A stretch of 39,609 bases of DNA from a virus (IMGVR_UViG_3300043772_001630:1-39609), one strand, 5' to 3'; shown: positions 30,701-39,609, counted from the first letter of the stretch. Program-made: numbers and translations. The notes: generated by a model not told the origin, from the letters alone.

Positions 30701-33700
30701 TTTCTAATCCTGCTTTCTGAGCTTTAACAGCATTTTCAAATTCATCAGTACCTCTAAGTTTTTTAATGTCATTGTTGTCTTTGTACTGTCTTTCAATAAC
30801 TTTCCCATCTTCATCAAGTGTATTCATGAAGATTGTAAGTTTATCAATGTCAAAGTCACCACCAGACTTAGCAACTATCTCAGCAGGAGGAACAATAATA
30901 TTACCGGCTTGTGGTGGTAAGAATTCAAATACCTCAGCAAATTCCATAGAGTTTAGACCCTGAACAGGAATCCTAACACCAACTAATGTTATTGCTTTTC
31001 TGTTAGCTTCATTATTAGCATCTAACCATTTGTCATCTTTAATCTTCTCATTTAATCTAGCTAAAGATTCATCCATATTTAAAACACCACTCTCATCATA
31101 AACACCAACAGTTTCATCATTATCATATTCTAGATTAAAAAGATTATAATAAGTCCCTTGCATTGCAATCATAACTTTTGCAGCTGCAGTATAACCATTT
31201 GACTTTCTATGATAAGTTGGAAGTGTATATGTTGTAGAAGCCCATTTTTTAATCTCATCTTTAGTTGCTTTTTTTAAGTCAGGTTTAGAAAATTGATTAG
31301 CAGTTAGTCCAACAGATACTTGTACAAGTGGTTCTCCGGCAACTTTCTGTTTAATAATTCTCTTATTAATCATAGATAATAATAACTTCTCTATTTTAGC
31401 AGCCTCTGGATGAAATGATAAGTCATGAACTAAGTCTCCACTATTATCATACACATCAATAAACTCAATAAGATTATCACTTAAAAGATCTTCTCTTTCA
31501 AGATTAGTTCTGATAATGTTTATTAGTTTAGCTGTACTTGATTTATCTTTTGCTTTATATTCTCCAGGGGATGTTTCTTCATATCCCATTTCTTCTAGAA
31601 GTTCCAACTTTAATAGCTCAGTATACTCTTCTACGTGGTCTATATATTTTTTAACTCTAGTATTTGTTATGTCTTTATATTTTGTAGACTTAATTGAACC
31701 TTGAGCATAAAGACCCTCTAAAATTAATTTTCTTAACTGAGTTGAGAAGATTGATTTTTGTTTATAGGTAGAGTTAATTTCTGTTTGGTTTTTTAAGAAT
31801 TCAGCATAGACAATATTCTTAGTAAATTCTGCCTTTTTGTTTAGACTACCGTCTTCATTAAGCATGTTATCTCCATTTCCAATATGACTTACTTTTGATC
31901 CTGACTCAAATAAAACATAATCTACTTGATCTTTCATCATTTTTTCATGTAAATCATAAATTGGTGTACCAGATTTCCATACTCCAGGAATTAACGGAGC
32001 AAGTGAAAACTTATGGAATGAATTTACAGGAAGACCCTCTGATTGAATATTACCAAAGTACTGTAATTTATAAGGTGGAAAAAATTCTACTACATTTTCT
32101 GCAGTTATATTTTCTCCCATAGAAATTTTTCTATAAAGTAACTCTTGTTGATCACTCCAGTTACCTTCAGCTTTCTTAAGGATCCTGTAGTATTCCATAG
32201 TAATAAAACCCTGACCATCAGCAATCTTCATCTGAGGTTTGTTAGATCCAAAGTATTCTGATGCTGCTGTATCTGCAATTTGTTTTGCTTTCTTTCTATC
32301 TTTAGTTCTTTCATAGGTTGCTTCTTCAATGGCATCTCTGTATTCATTATACATTACAGAATTAAATGTCATTTCTTTCATGATAGCAGTTACAAGAGTA
32401 CCATCATAGTTTCTAGTTTCATAACCTTGTCTATCAGCATAATAGTTTTTCAAAGAACTTAAATATATCTGAGCTCTTTTATCTGCACGGAATCCTCTAC
32501 CTCCAGAACCTAAACCAGCATTTCTTTTATGGAATTCTTCTTTAGCATGATTATATTGTGCTAAGTCACCATATGCAAGTATTACTGTTTCCATCTTATG
32601 GATGAAAGAGTTATATGTATATGCTTTCATTAGTGCACGTTCTATATCTTTATCTGTAAGATCTTCATTTGTAACACGGATTCTTTCCATTAATCCATTA
32701 TCTACATACTTAGCTTTTTGTAATCTAGCTAAGTTTTTATTAGTCTCAAGATTAAAATATTGAGCTACATCTTTTCTAATTCTGTTTCTTATTTCAGGAT
32801 TGTTATCCAATTCTTTCATAAGATCAAAATCAGTTAATGGATTTTCTGAAGCTGCATCTAATATAGAATAAAGATCTGCTTGTAGATCCTGAGACAATAT
32901 ATCATCAAATGCTGTAAATGCTTGACCAGCCATTACAGGAGTTTTTTTATTGTCTTTTCTTTTTACTTTTCTATTGTAGCCGGCATAGTTTTTAAACTTA
33001 TCAATTCCTTGTTGGAATCTAACTATTCTGTTTGCTTCTGCAGCAATATATCCTTCAACAATATCATACCCTTTTATTTCTCCATCAGCATACTCTAAGA
33101 AAGATTCAACATCTATATATAATTTAGAAGCTTTTTTACCATTGTATGTTTTAACTTCACCGTCAAGAGTCATACCCATAGATGTATTCTTAGAAGCATG
33201 TCTCATAAACTCTTCAACACCACTTAACAACATTGTATGAAACTCTTGCAAAAACTTACTTGTTGCATCCATAGCAGCTGTAGAAGTTCCACCTTCATTT
33301 CTTTTACTCACCATTTGAGTACCAGCCACATGTTGTAGTAGTATTTTAGTATCAGTAATTTTTTGACCATATGTATCTGACATAGGATCTAAATCAAAGA
33401 TAGAGTTAAGTAGTTTTGAAAAAGGACTAAATGTATTATTCTTTTCATTTAGCCATCTCATATGTTGGAATCTACGTGCAGGATCCCCTTCATCAGTAGT
33501 TAGTTCTTCCCAAGACTCTGCATGATTAATTGCAGTTACAATTCTTGTAATAGTATTGTCTACCATATGTTCCCAAACTCTATTTCCTTCTGGAGTCTGA
33601 ACACTAAAGTTAGAATAACTATCAGAGAATGCATTTTGTATCTCTGCAAGAGCTCTGATTCTACCTCTTACTTCTTCACTTTCTTCCTCATTATCTCTTA

Positions 33701-36700
33701 ATGAAGTTGGAAGACCGTTGATAAAATATGTAAGTGGATCTCTTTTAAATTGAAATGCATCAGGAGATGTACTCTTATTTACTTTTTTGATTACTTCATA
33801 CATTCTGTCTACACCAAATGTAGTTCCAAATGGTTCTGACGTACTGTTTATAATTGATCTTATAGCTGCACTAGATGGGTCTAGTACTATACCAATTGCT
33901 CTTAAAAATTCATCTGCTTTTTTATAATTAAATACACCATTTACTCCAAAGTCTTTTACAATCTTACCAGTGTTTAAAATGTTGTAACCTAGTTTTGAGT
34001 GTTTAGATACATATGGATTAACTGTAGAATCTGCAGTAGTAAAGTTATTTTTCCAGTCCTGGATTACTTGATACACATCAAAGTTTGCTTTTGCAACCCG
34101 TGCTTCAAATGCTCTTACAAGTACATCTTTAGATTTTATTTCTTCCTTATTTAAGTTTAATTGAATAAACGGCACCCTTGGTTTTTTAAAGTCTTGCCAG
34201 AAATTTGTTTCTGCTTCAAACTCTAAAGGATTATACATACCCATAGCACTTTCAATTGTAAAGAAAGGATTAGGTAATAAAGTCTGAAGTTGTTGTAGCT
34301 CAGGATAGTTTTCAGAATTTTCAAAAATTCTTACATACATATCTATTTCATCAAATGAACCCTCTAAAATTTTAGCAAGTCTATTCCACGTAATAGTTAT
34401 ATCTTGTAATTTAGGAAGACCAAACAAACCATCTCGATTATAAATGATCTCTCCATTTTCTCTAGTTACATCAAAGATACTTGCCAATAACATCATAGTT
34501 TCTTGACTAGCAAGTTCTTTAGATGAAACTGTATTACCTCCTTCATTTAATCTAAACAAATAACTCTTCTCAATATTACTTGGATCTTCGATCTCATCAT
34601 ATTCATCAGCAAGTACTTTGTATCTAGATTTTTCTAAATGATATGCAATAACATTATTCTTTTCTTTACCACTAAGTGAATCAGTAAGATTTCCAAAATT
34701 GTCTGTTATCTTAATTAATAATTCAAACTCTTTGCTAAATTGTGGATCAATAATAAGATCAATATTCTTTTCAGCTTCTTCAGCATATTTTATTCTTAGT
34801 CTTTCAAATCTGTCATAAATATCTTTGTAAAGATCTTTTTTGTTTTCCGGATCTTTTAAAAGTTTTAATGCTGCAGATGTAGTATTAAAGTCTCTGTTAT
34901 AGTTTTGGAAAATAACAGCCATCATACTATCTATAGCATCTGCAATTTCTTTAGACTCTTCTAATGTAAAATTATCATTGATGACTTTGCTTCTATTTAG
35001 TTTCCCAAACATTACATTATCCATAGAAGGTTTTAGATTAGATAGAATCTCTGGATTTTCAGAGGCTCTGTATAGTTTGTCAAATAATTCTTTGACAGAT
35101 TCAATATCTTGAAGTTTTGTTGCTACTTCTTTCTTAGTAGTTTTTCCAAAAAGCTTTTGTATAAACTGATAAATCTTATCAAAGATTTTACCTAAGAAAC
35201 CACGAGTTGCTTTTTTACCTTTAGATTTTGCATACCCTCTAAACTCTTCAGCTAAATCTTCTTCTATATCAAAGAAACTTTTTCCTTTATATTTAGGAAG
35301 ACTTTGTATTTCTTCATAAAGTTTTACTTTCTCATCTTTAGTAAGTAATAGTTGAGAGAATCCATGCCATGCTTCATGGTATAAATCTACAGATGTCCCA
35401 CCATCAGCTTCATATAATGTAATACCATAACCTGACCATGTTGCAAATGCATCAGAGTTCACTACTTCAGTAATTCTTTCAAGAGAAATGAACTTACTTA
35501 ATGGAGAATTATTCCACCATTTTTCTGCTGCAGCTCTATCTGATTTTGAAGTAAATACTTTATCAAGAAACTTATTACGGAGTTTATCTCTGTTAAGTTT
35601 ATCTCTTTTATAAAAAGCCGAGTTAGAAGAACCATTAATAATATCATCTACTAATGTTATTCTAGTAGAAGGATTACTTTGTATATTAACTTCTTTAGCT
35701 TCTGGTGCTGTTAATGGTTCTGGTTTTACTGTAGTCTTAGTATCAGCAGTAGCTTCTAATGCAATAGACCTAAACTCAGTTATTTGTTTTTCAGTTAACC
35801 CAACTGCTTCAGCTAAATCAGCAACCTTCATTCTAGTTTTATAACCTTCAACTTTTCCACCTGCATCTTTAATTTGTTTCTTCATAGAAATCTCATATGC
35901 AGACACTTCTTTTGATGCACCAGTAGTTACAGGTTTAGTTCTTGCTTGTTTTTTAGGAGCTTTTTTAGTTTCTTCTTTATCCTTTTTAGTTTTCTTTTCA
36001 GGTTCAGCTTTTGGTTTAGGTCTTCCTACAGGTATATATCCTTCATACTCAATTGTTCCTTCTGGGATAACATAATTAAGATATGCATTAATACCTTTTT
36101 CTTGTGCTAATACCTCATCTGTATATGTAATCTTTACATAAGGTTTAATTACATCAAAGTATTTTCTACTTGTACTAATAATCTTACCATCCTCAATTGT
36201 ATAATCAGTGAATGTAGTGTTTCTATATTTATTATTGTATTGAACATTTGCTGGCCAATATCCATTAGAACCTTCTTCTTTACCTTTACTAACTTTCTTA
36301 GGTCTAGCTGCAAGTAAATGATTTAAAATCATTTGTTTACCTTCTTCAGTATAAAGAATAGCATCATCAATTTTTTTACCATTTATTTCTACAACTAATG
36401 TCTTTTGATTATTAATTGTCAATACTTTAGCTTGAATTCTATCACGGTTTGTATTAGATTTTTTTGCACGAGCATTATTAATAAAGATTTCAAAGTATGA
36501 TTTTCTTTCATCTGGAGAAAGTTGTCTACCTTTTAACTCAACTGTGGTAGTTAAGATAGTAGCAATTTTATCTGCTAATTCAGGATCTATATCTGATCGT
36601 TGTAAAAATAACTGTTGACTAACTGTAAGACCACCGGCTTTTTGTTTGTTTACAATAATGTATTGTAGACCCTTTTTTTCACCAGTAGTAATTGGAGTAT

Positions 36701-37886
36701 AACTTTTTAAATCAGTTTCAGTTACTCCAGCCTCTTCTAAAGTTACAGTTTTAACTGATGTTGTTGGAATACCAAATGTTCCTCCTGTAATAGGAAGAGT
36801 TAATTGTAGATTTTGTTCCGATGATTCTAGTAATGTTCTAAGTTGATATAAATCATTTAGTTCTTTTTCTTGACGGGCAGCAATATCTTTTACAAGTTGT
36901 TTAAACTGTGTTTCAGTAACTTCTCCTTTAGCTTCAACTATTTGATCTCTTTGTCTTTCAGCTATTTTAACTGGATCAACTAAATTATATAATCTGTTAC
37001 TTCTATTAGAAAGCAGTAATTTACCATCTACAAGATTTACTCTACGTAAATATTGATACACTATCCTACCCTCAGATGGGTTATCAGTCAAAGAACCATC
37101 TGGTTTAAAGTATAAATTGTTACCTTTCTCATCAGTAAGAATTACAATTACACCATTAGTATTTGGATATTTTTCTAAATGATCTCTATCATTTTGTACA
37201 AGAAGTTCTTTTGGAACACTTCTAGTTAACTGAGCAGTAAGTGCAATTGTTTTACCTTGATATTGTATATCTTCAGTACCAACTCTATCTTTAGATATTT
37301 GAGATATAGCTTTTATTACATCACTAAAAAGTATTTTTTCTGGATCAATTTTATTCCTGTCTTCTTCAGATACTTCTTCAGGATTTTCAGAGTAGGCAAT
37401 TTGAATAGATGTAGTCCATGCACTAGTAACTTTAGCACCATTGTATTCATTATATGACCAAAGTGTTTCGTTATCAATATCAATCTTAGGTACAAAATCT
37501 TTTTTAGTTTTATTTGTATCTTTTATTTCAGAATCAATTTCGTCCTTGCTCTTTTTTTTAGTTGCAACAGTTTTACCAACTTCAGCAAGATCAGCAAACT
37601 GTTTTCTCATTTTTGCAAGACCAGTAAAGTCAAAATTATTATCAACTAAATAATCATTTACTTCTGTGTCTTGTGTTACTAAATGAAATACATCAGGAAC
37701 AGCCTGTGCATATAACATAGCCTTTACTTGATCTTCAGAATTAAGTTTTACAACAGCATATGCTGATTGTACTAATTGATTTAAATCAACAGGAGGTAAC
37801 GATGAGTCTTTTAATCTATCTGCTACTTCTCCATAAAGTGCTTCATAAAGATCTAATACTTGATCTTTATCTAGTTTACATGCCAT
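27732..37886 (-). CDS. Giant virion RNA polymerase protein (3384 aa)
   Basis: A 3384-aa protein carrying the signature of the crAss-like virion-packaged RNA polymerase. Residues 2344-2348 are DFDID (in AKSGGDFDIDKLTIF). The three Asp bind the catalytic Mg2+ in a double-psi beta-barrel, and VRIPVQGLNSMEFAEVFEF precedes them. The other barrel is likely about 1950-2005 (FHKFSLAPLIPGV, K1959; IYDLHEKM; DYVLFESGSKV). Upstream are a Lys-rich hinge (about 621-650) and a zincin module, H837-E-A-W-H841 with the downstream helix EEDLAEEFRGYA. The C-terminal about 170 residues form a separate conserved-looking domain (NLGGSAYFMTEVGDMSVNF). ATG at 37886, one base after the preceding stop. By analogy with phage phi14:2, the enzyme is ejected with the DNA and transcribes early genes. 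Much longer than phi14:2 gp66 (about 2200 aa), so extra domains are fused here. Confidence 0.88.
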   Translation of the reverse strand: MACKLDKDQVLDLYEALYGEVADRLKDSSLPPVDLNQLVQSAYAVVKLNSEDQVKAMLYAQAVPDVFHLVTQDTEVNDYLVDNNFDFTGLAKMRKQFADLAEVGKTVATKKKSKDEIDSEIKDTNKTKKDFVPKIDIDNETLWSYNEYNGAKVTSAWTTSIQIAYSENPEEVSEEDRNKIDPEKILFSDVIKAISQISKDRVGTEDIQYQGKTIALTAQLTRSVPKELLVQNDRDHLEKYPNTNGVIVILTDEKGNNLYFKPDGSLTDNPSEGRIVYQYLRRVNLVDGKLLLSNRSNRLYNLVDPVKIAERQRDQIVEAKGEVTETQFKQLVKDIAARQEKELNDLYQLRTLLESSEQNLQLTLPITGGTFGIPTTSVKTVTLEEAGVTETDLKSYTPITTGEKKGLQYIIVNKQKAGGLTVSQQLFLQRSDIDPELADKIATILTTTVELKGRQLSPDERKSYFEIFINNARAKKSNTNRDRIQAKVLTINNQKTLVVEINGKKIDDAILYTEEGKQMILNHLLAARPKKVSKGKEEGSNGYWPANVQYNNKYRNTTFTDYTIEDGKIISTSRKYFDVIKPYVKITYTDEVLAQEKGINAYLNYVIPEGTIEYEGYIPVGRPKPKAEPEKKTKKDKEETKKAPKKQARTKPVTTGASKEVSAYEISMKKQIKDAGGKVEGYKTRMKVADLAEAVGLTEKQITEFRSIALEATADTKTTVKPEPLTAPEAKEVNIQSNPSTRITLVDDIINGSSNSAFYKRDKLNRDKLRNKFLDKVFTSKSDRAAAEKWWNNSPLSKFISLERITEVVNSDAFATWSGYGITLYEADGGTSVDLYHEAWHGFSQLLLTKDEKVKLYEEIQSLPKYKGKSFFDIEEDLAEEFRGYAKSKGKKATRGFLGKIFDKIYQFIQKLFGKTTKKEVATKLQDIESVKELFDKLYRASENPEILSNLKPSMDNVMFGKLNRSKVINDNFTLEESKEIADAIDSMMAVIFQNYNRDFNTTSAALKLLKDPENKKDLYKDIYDRFERLRIKYAEEAEKNIDLIIDPQFSKEFELLIKITDNFGNLTDSLSGKEKNNVIAYHLEKSRYKVLADEYDEIEDPSNIEKSYLFRLNEGGNTVSSKELASQETMMLLASIFDVTRENGEIIYNRDGLFGLPKLQDITITWNRLAKILEGSFDEIDMYVRIFENSENYPELQQLQTLLPNPFFTIESAMGMYNPLEFEAETNFWQDFKKPRVPFIQLNLNKEEIKSKDVLVRAFEARVAKANFDVYQVIQDWKNNFTTADSTVNPYVSKHSKLGYNILNTGKIVKDFGVNGVFNYKKADEFLRAIGIVLDPSSAAIRSIINSTSEPFGTTFGVDRMYEVIKKVNKSTSPDAFQFKRDPLTYFINGLPTSLRDNEEESEEVRGRIRALAEIQNAFSDSYSNFSVQTPEGNRVWEHMVDNTITRIVTAINHAESWEELTTDEGDPARRFQHMRWLNEKNNTFSPFSKLLNSIFDLDPMSDTYGQKITDTKILLQHVAGTQMVSKRNEGGTSTAAMDATSKFLQEFHTMLLSGVEEFMRHASKNTSMGMTLDGEVKTYNGKKASKLYIDVESFLEYADGEIKGYDIVEGYIAAEANRIVRFQQGIDKFKNYAGYNRKVKRKDNKKTPVMAGQAFTAFDDILSQDLQADLYSILDAASENPLTDFDLMKELDNNPEIRNRIRKDVAQYFNLETNKNLARLQKAKYVDNGLMERIRVTNEDLTDKDIERALMKAYTYNSFIHKMETVILAYGDLAQYNHAKEEFHKRNAGLGSGGRGFRADKRAQIYLSSLKNYYADRQGYETRNYDGTLVTAIMKEMTFNSVMYNEYRDAIEEATYERTKDRKKAKQIADTAASEYFGSNKPQMKIADGQGFITMEYYRILKKAEGNWSDQQELLYRKISMGENITAENVVEFFPPYKLQYFGNIQSEGLPVNSFHKFSLAPLIPGVWKSGTPIYDLHEKMMKDQVDYVLFESGSKVSHIGNGDNMLNEDGSLNKKAEFTKNIVYAEFLKNQTEINSTYKQKSIFSTQLRKLILEGLYAQGSIKSTKYKDITNTRVKKYIDHVEEYTELLKLELLEEMGYEETSPGEYKAKDKSSTAKLINIIRTNLEREDLLSDNLIEFIDVYDNSGDLVHDLSFHPEAAKIEKLLLSMINKRIIKQKVAGEPLVQVSVGLTANQFSKPDLKKATKDEIKKWASTTYTLPTYHRKSNGYTAAAKVMIAMQGTYYNLFNLEYDNDETVGVYDESGVLNMDESLARLNEKIKDDKWLDANNEANRKAITLVGVRIPVQGLNSMEFAEVFEFLPPQAGNIIVPPAEIVAKSGGDFDIDKLTIFMNTLDEDGKVIERQYKDNNDIKKLRGTDEFENAVKAQKAGLENELIQDIKNILELPENYASLIMPNGTFILKEIAEKLSADVMEYNPKENRMTDDTGEISPTRVLESLYNVYKHESNIVGKKTLGLGAIENTFNVIMNTIGAYMPDTYVIKEVTRKSNMRLRHNKMERRGKEVISMSDLYDVDGTNKISDVISQMINGWVDVEKDAWIFFIQGNYEVAPTLLYLIKAGVPVKEAIYFVSNPLVREYVDEQRLAKSTFADVLNKKPDGPGLAKYKAASEVIKKYFTKDELAGNSKNDDRYLKGQELLEDYFKDKKQKHFTEENMLNLIQTDDRKSNMAKAMFLHYLELEQQIAGYTALKMASNPDTATKSTLSDVEQTEANIENLFFDPRVPLEIVEAMMEDSILKSFFNGPLALAVSRPLFKLRYHKEISEYLIARKGQINNDLQTTFPGQNIEMFSNIFRNDLVSFILQNAIRKYKKQDGFMSLDMETTIPVSMAKELKRGAFVKNGTLYMDMKQIKKEFKDSAWVRNSEVENSYKDRELYELDPSTFMNHYGANFDEYLKFVAEREYIRYIKPLNTEFTNSFEFQEELDSTKELFPDLTNEKAVRYTYEKLIAIKALDNSYNFFHLFRDDDNSFSVRLSKLIQNYPELAKNYPIIGKLKLDSTKENDAFNILLADKDFDNDKSNLYTQDLKKLSDRTVVKLTDPEENARLSDMFKYLNTFAFLQTGLNKTKLSFTNVVDYTDFLSIVEGESSKFIEALNKKGFTLLDNFYDQFIRENNKKISPNRDRFKDYLSTIDYENVERILPVENPTIKKDRNAESDVEEVILDSTNQDTIAEVKRFNLKNTDDPNVYTYNDKNATNATYYLNLGKNNPDVVFVHNISIYEIKPEQIAAGRNLGGSAYFMTEVGDMSVNFPTDLFASVVNGRKIDIASDQYQTLKNIWEKRINILKQIQEKGGKLAFPEYGFGDPNTMPQELFVYLSKRLFEEFGYINPGSTKYNQVREMIIKTQGISDEEIEMQLELEEDPFKCS

Positions 37887-37887
37887 T

Positions 37888-39609
37888 TTAACAAAATTTT
37901 GAGTTGTTTCCTAATTTATTCCATCTTGATTGACTATCTGATGTTTTTGCTTTTTCTTTAGCTTCAGCAATAGCATCTTGTCCATTTTTAATTAAATCAT
38001 CAATAGTATCTTTTGACTCTTTAGAATCTTCTATATCTACTGGTGTTAATTCTACTTCTGGTTCTGGTTGTGTTGCTTCCATAGTTGTTTTTTCAAAATT
38101 TTCTGCAAAGAATGCGTCTGTAAATTCTTTAACTTCTCCGGTTTTAATATTCTTTAAAGTAACAGTACTTTGAGTTCCTGGAGGATAAGCAACTTCTTCT
38201 TCATATATATCAAAAATATCTACTACTTGTACTATTTCTCCAGAAATATCTGTAAAGATAGGATTTTTACTGATAAGATACTCTCCAATTTCTACATTTG
38301 AAACAGCATTAATTGTTTTTAATTCTTGCAATCTTTTCTTATATGATTTAGTAAGTTCAGTTGCATCCTCTCCTCTTTCTTGTGCCTCTAAAAATGCTTT
38401 TTGATAGATTAATTCTATAGTATTTAATTTAGCTATATTTTCTATAGTACCTATATCGTTTAACATAGCTTCACTAAGAGTACCTACTTCTTCAAATACT
38501 ACTGGTTCATCAAAAACATCAGTTAAGATTTCTTCTCTTGCTTGTTTGACAAGGTCTTTAAGTTCCTCTCTTGTAGCTTGTCTAGGAACTCCTTCTGTTT
38601 TTCCTCTGGTAGTCCTTTCATTCTTAGGTACACTAGTCCCTTCCTGTACTCGTTGTCCTTCTGTAAAGATTTTTCTGACTTCTGCATAATTTTTAATTTT
38701 ACGTTCTCTTGTTAATTTAATTAATGTTAGATCATTTTTTAATTCTAACAAAGCATTAATTTGATTTTGTATATCATCAACTAGATCACCTCTGTTTATA
38801 ACAGTATAACCTAGTGCATATAATTTTTCAATAGATGTATCTATCCACTTGTTGATTTTTGGTTTAGCTTTAAACTTGTAATCAAAAGTACCATCAAATA
38901 ACATATCTAATTCTGCAGGATAGTTTTCTGATAGTATTTCAGTAATAGTATCTGCAATAGCTGTACTCAATGATAAGTTACTAATAGATTTAAGATCTTG
39001 AGTTTCTTGAGCTTTTGTATTTTCTTTAGTTAATCTTTGAAAGTTATTAGGTAATCTGTTTAATGCAAATATATAATCATTAGCATTCTCACCATATAAA
39101 TACATCTTCTTATTAGTTTCTGAAAGAAATGTCTTTTTACCAGTAAGAGTTCTTACTTGATTTTGTAAATCAGCAATACGTGTTATAATTGAATCTTGTT
39201 TATAATTCCGACTTACTGTTCCATCTGTTTCTTCTACAGCTTGATTATTACGTAACTTAGTAATCTTATCATTTATATCTTTGATTTCTTTGTTTAGTTT
39301 ACTAATTGCTTGATCATTAATCATATAACTAAGAGTAGTTATATTTCCTGAAGCATCACGTAATACATCATATCTAACACCATTAATACTAGCTATTGTT
39401 TCTTCTTTATTAGAGAAAGATGCATTAATGACTTGGCCTTTAACAGTTGATAACTGACCTACTTTATCAATTGGTATTACAAGTTGAAGACCCACTTTAT
39501 CAAAAGAAACATCTCCATTAGTAACTTTATTTAGATTTTCTTGTAATGGAAATATTTCTGTAATACCTTTATTAGATTCAATAGCATCAGATATTCTTTT
39601 GATATCTCT
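37888..39609 (-). CDS. Large helical protein of the virion RNA polymerase operon (5' part beyond window)
   Basis: The frame is open from the TAA at 37888 to the right edge of the window with no stop (573 codons visible), so the gene starts outside. A GTG at 39493-39495 is a possible internal start but has no special context, and the coding pattern continues past it (ESNKGITEIFPLQENLNK). The protein is mostly helical, with coiled-coil-like stretches (SKLNKEIKDINDKITKLRNN, DLVKQAREEILTDVFDEP) and a short beta unit (QVVDIFDIYEEEVAYPPG) near the C-terminus. The end is acidic, then polar (SRWNKLGNNSKFC). It precedes the RNA polymerase gene by one base and is in the same operon. In crAss-like phages the gene at this position encodes another large, co-ejected virion protein. 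No catalytic motif seen. Confidence 0.7.
   Translation of the reverse strand, partial: RDIKRISDAIESNKGITEIFPLQENLNKVTNGDVSFDKVGLQLVIPIDKVGQLSTVKGQVINASFSNKEETIASINGVRYDVLRDASGNITTLSYMINDQAISKLNKEIKDINDKITKLRNNQAVEETDGTVSRNYKQDSIITRIADLQNQVRTLTGKKTFLSETNKKMYLYGENANDYIFALNRLPNNFQRLTKENTKAQETQDLKSISNLSLSTAIADTITEILSENYPAELDMLFDGTFDYKFKAKPKINKWIDTSIEKLYALGYTVINRGDLVDDIQNQINALLELKNDLTLIKLTRERKIKNYAEVRKIFTEGQRVQEGTSVPKNERTTRGKTEGVPRQATREELKDLVKQAREEILTDVFDEPVVFEEVGTLSEAMLNDIGTIENIAKLNTIELIYQKAFLEAQERGEDATELTKSYKKRLQELKTINAVSNVEIGEYLISKNPIFTDISGEIVQVVDIFDIYEEEVAYPPGTQSTVTLKNIKTGEVKEFTDAFFAENFEKTTMEATQPEPEVELTPVDIEDSKESKDTIDDLIKNGQDAIAEAKEKAKTSDSQSRWNKLGNNSKFC

Noticed and set aside
1-39609. Stop-codon reassignment (TAG or TGA read as an amino acid), known in some crAss-like phages
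   Set aside because: Genes end in TAA, TAG and TGA at natural, tightly coupled boundaries, and the very long genes are open under the standard code, so no recoding is needed.
1-39609. tRNA genes, CRISPR arrays, insertion sequences or an integrase
   Set aside because: No cloverleaf-like segment, regular short repeat, terminal inverted repeat with transposase, or recombinase motif was seen by eye; intergenic space is minimal.

Overview
The window is a piece of an AT-rich, double-stranded DNA tailed-phage genome, most plausibly a crAss-like phage (Crassvirales) infecting a Bacteroidota host. The strongest marker is a leftward operon of gigantic proteins. One of them (3384 aa) carries the DFDID metal-binding motif of the virion-packaged RNA polymerase of crAss-like phages. 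A rightward replication and recombination module faces it. Start codons almost always lack a purine-rich Shine-Dalgarno sequence and sit behind A/T-rich leaders, as expected for Bacteroidota translation. TAA, TAG and TGA all act as ordinary stops, so the standard bacterial code applies. I see no tRNA, CRISPR array, integrase or insertion sequence.

Left part (1-3242): the tail of a membrane protein, then a radical-SAM protein that looks like a spore photoproduct lyase, then very small overlapping genes. These include single-helix membrane microproteins and a Cys/His zinc-site protein. One small gene (2925-3242) runs against its neighbours.

Central part (3274-20233, + strand): tightly packed transcription units ending in G/C-rich hairpins followed by U-tracts. 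Unit 1 has uracil-DNA glycosylase, a probable helicase loader, a DnaB-type helicase core, a Sak4-like ATPase and an SSB-like protein. Unit 2 has a TOPRIM primase, a GIY-YIG-like protein, DUF6878 and DUF6915 proteins, and a VWA-metallopeptidase plus MoxR ATPase pair. Unit 3 has a large acidic-tailed protein, a PD-(D/E)XK nuclease and two conserved unknowns. Unit 4 has a family B DNA polymerase ending in a clamp-binding motif and a DUF932-like protein with an SSB-like tip. Unit 5 has a MazG-like pyrophosphohydrolase and two small proteins. Together these supply a replisome core (polymerase, helicase, loader, primase, SSB), annealing and exonuclease recombination, and nucleotide or base-damage handling.

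Right part (20253-39609, - strand): a convergent operon of four genes read leftward. In transcription order these are a large helical protein cut by the window edge, the 3384-aa RNA polymerase protein, a 2444-aa protein, and a 46-aa basic protein. The 3384-aa and 2444-aa proteins each carry an HExxH zincin-like site. The 2444-aa protein also has a polyvalent-protein (LPD) type domain, a LysM-like domain and a hydrophobic segment near its C-terminus. By analogy with characterised crAss-like phages, these proteins are probably packaged and ejected with the DNA to transcribe early genes.

Most notable items: the SPL-like enzyme with its catalytic cysteine conserved; zincin modules in both giant proteins; a LysM domain inside a putative ejected protein; a short S-x-D-x-D-N module shared by three otherwise unrelated genes; NTDG in place of DTD in polymerase motif C together with a QLSLF tail; and recurring hairpin plus TTAAnTT leader cassettes between operons.
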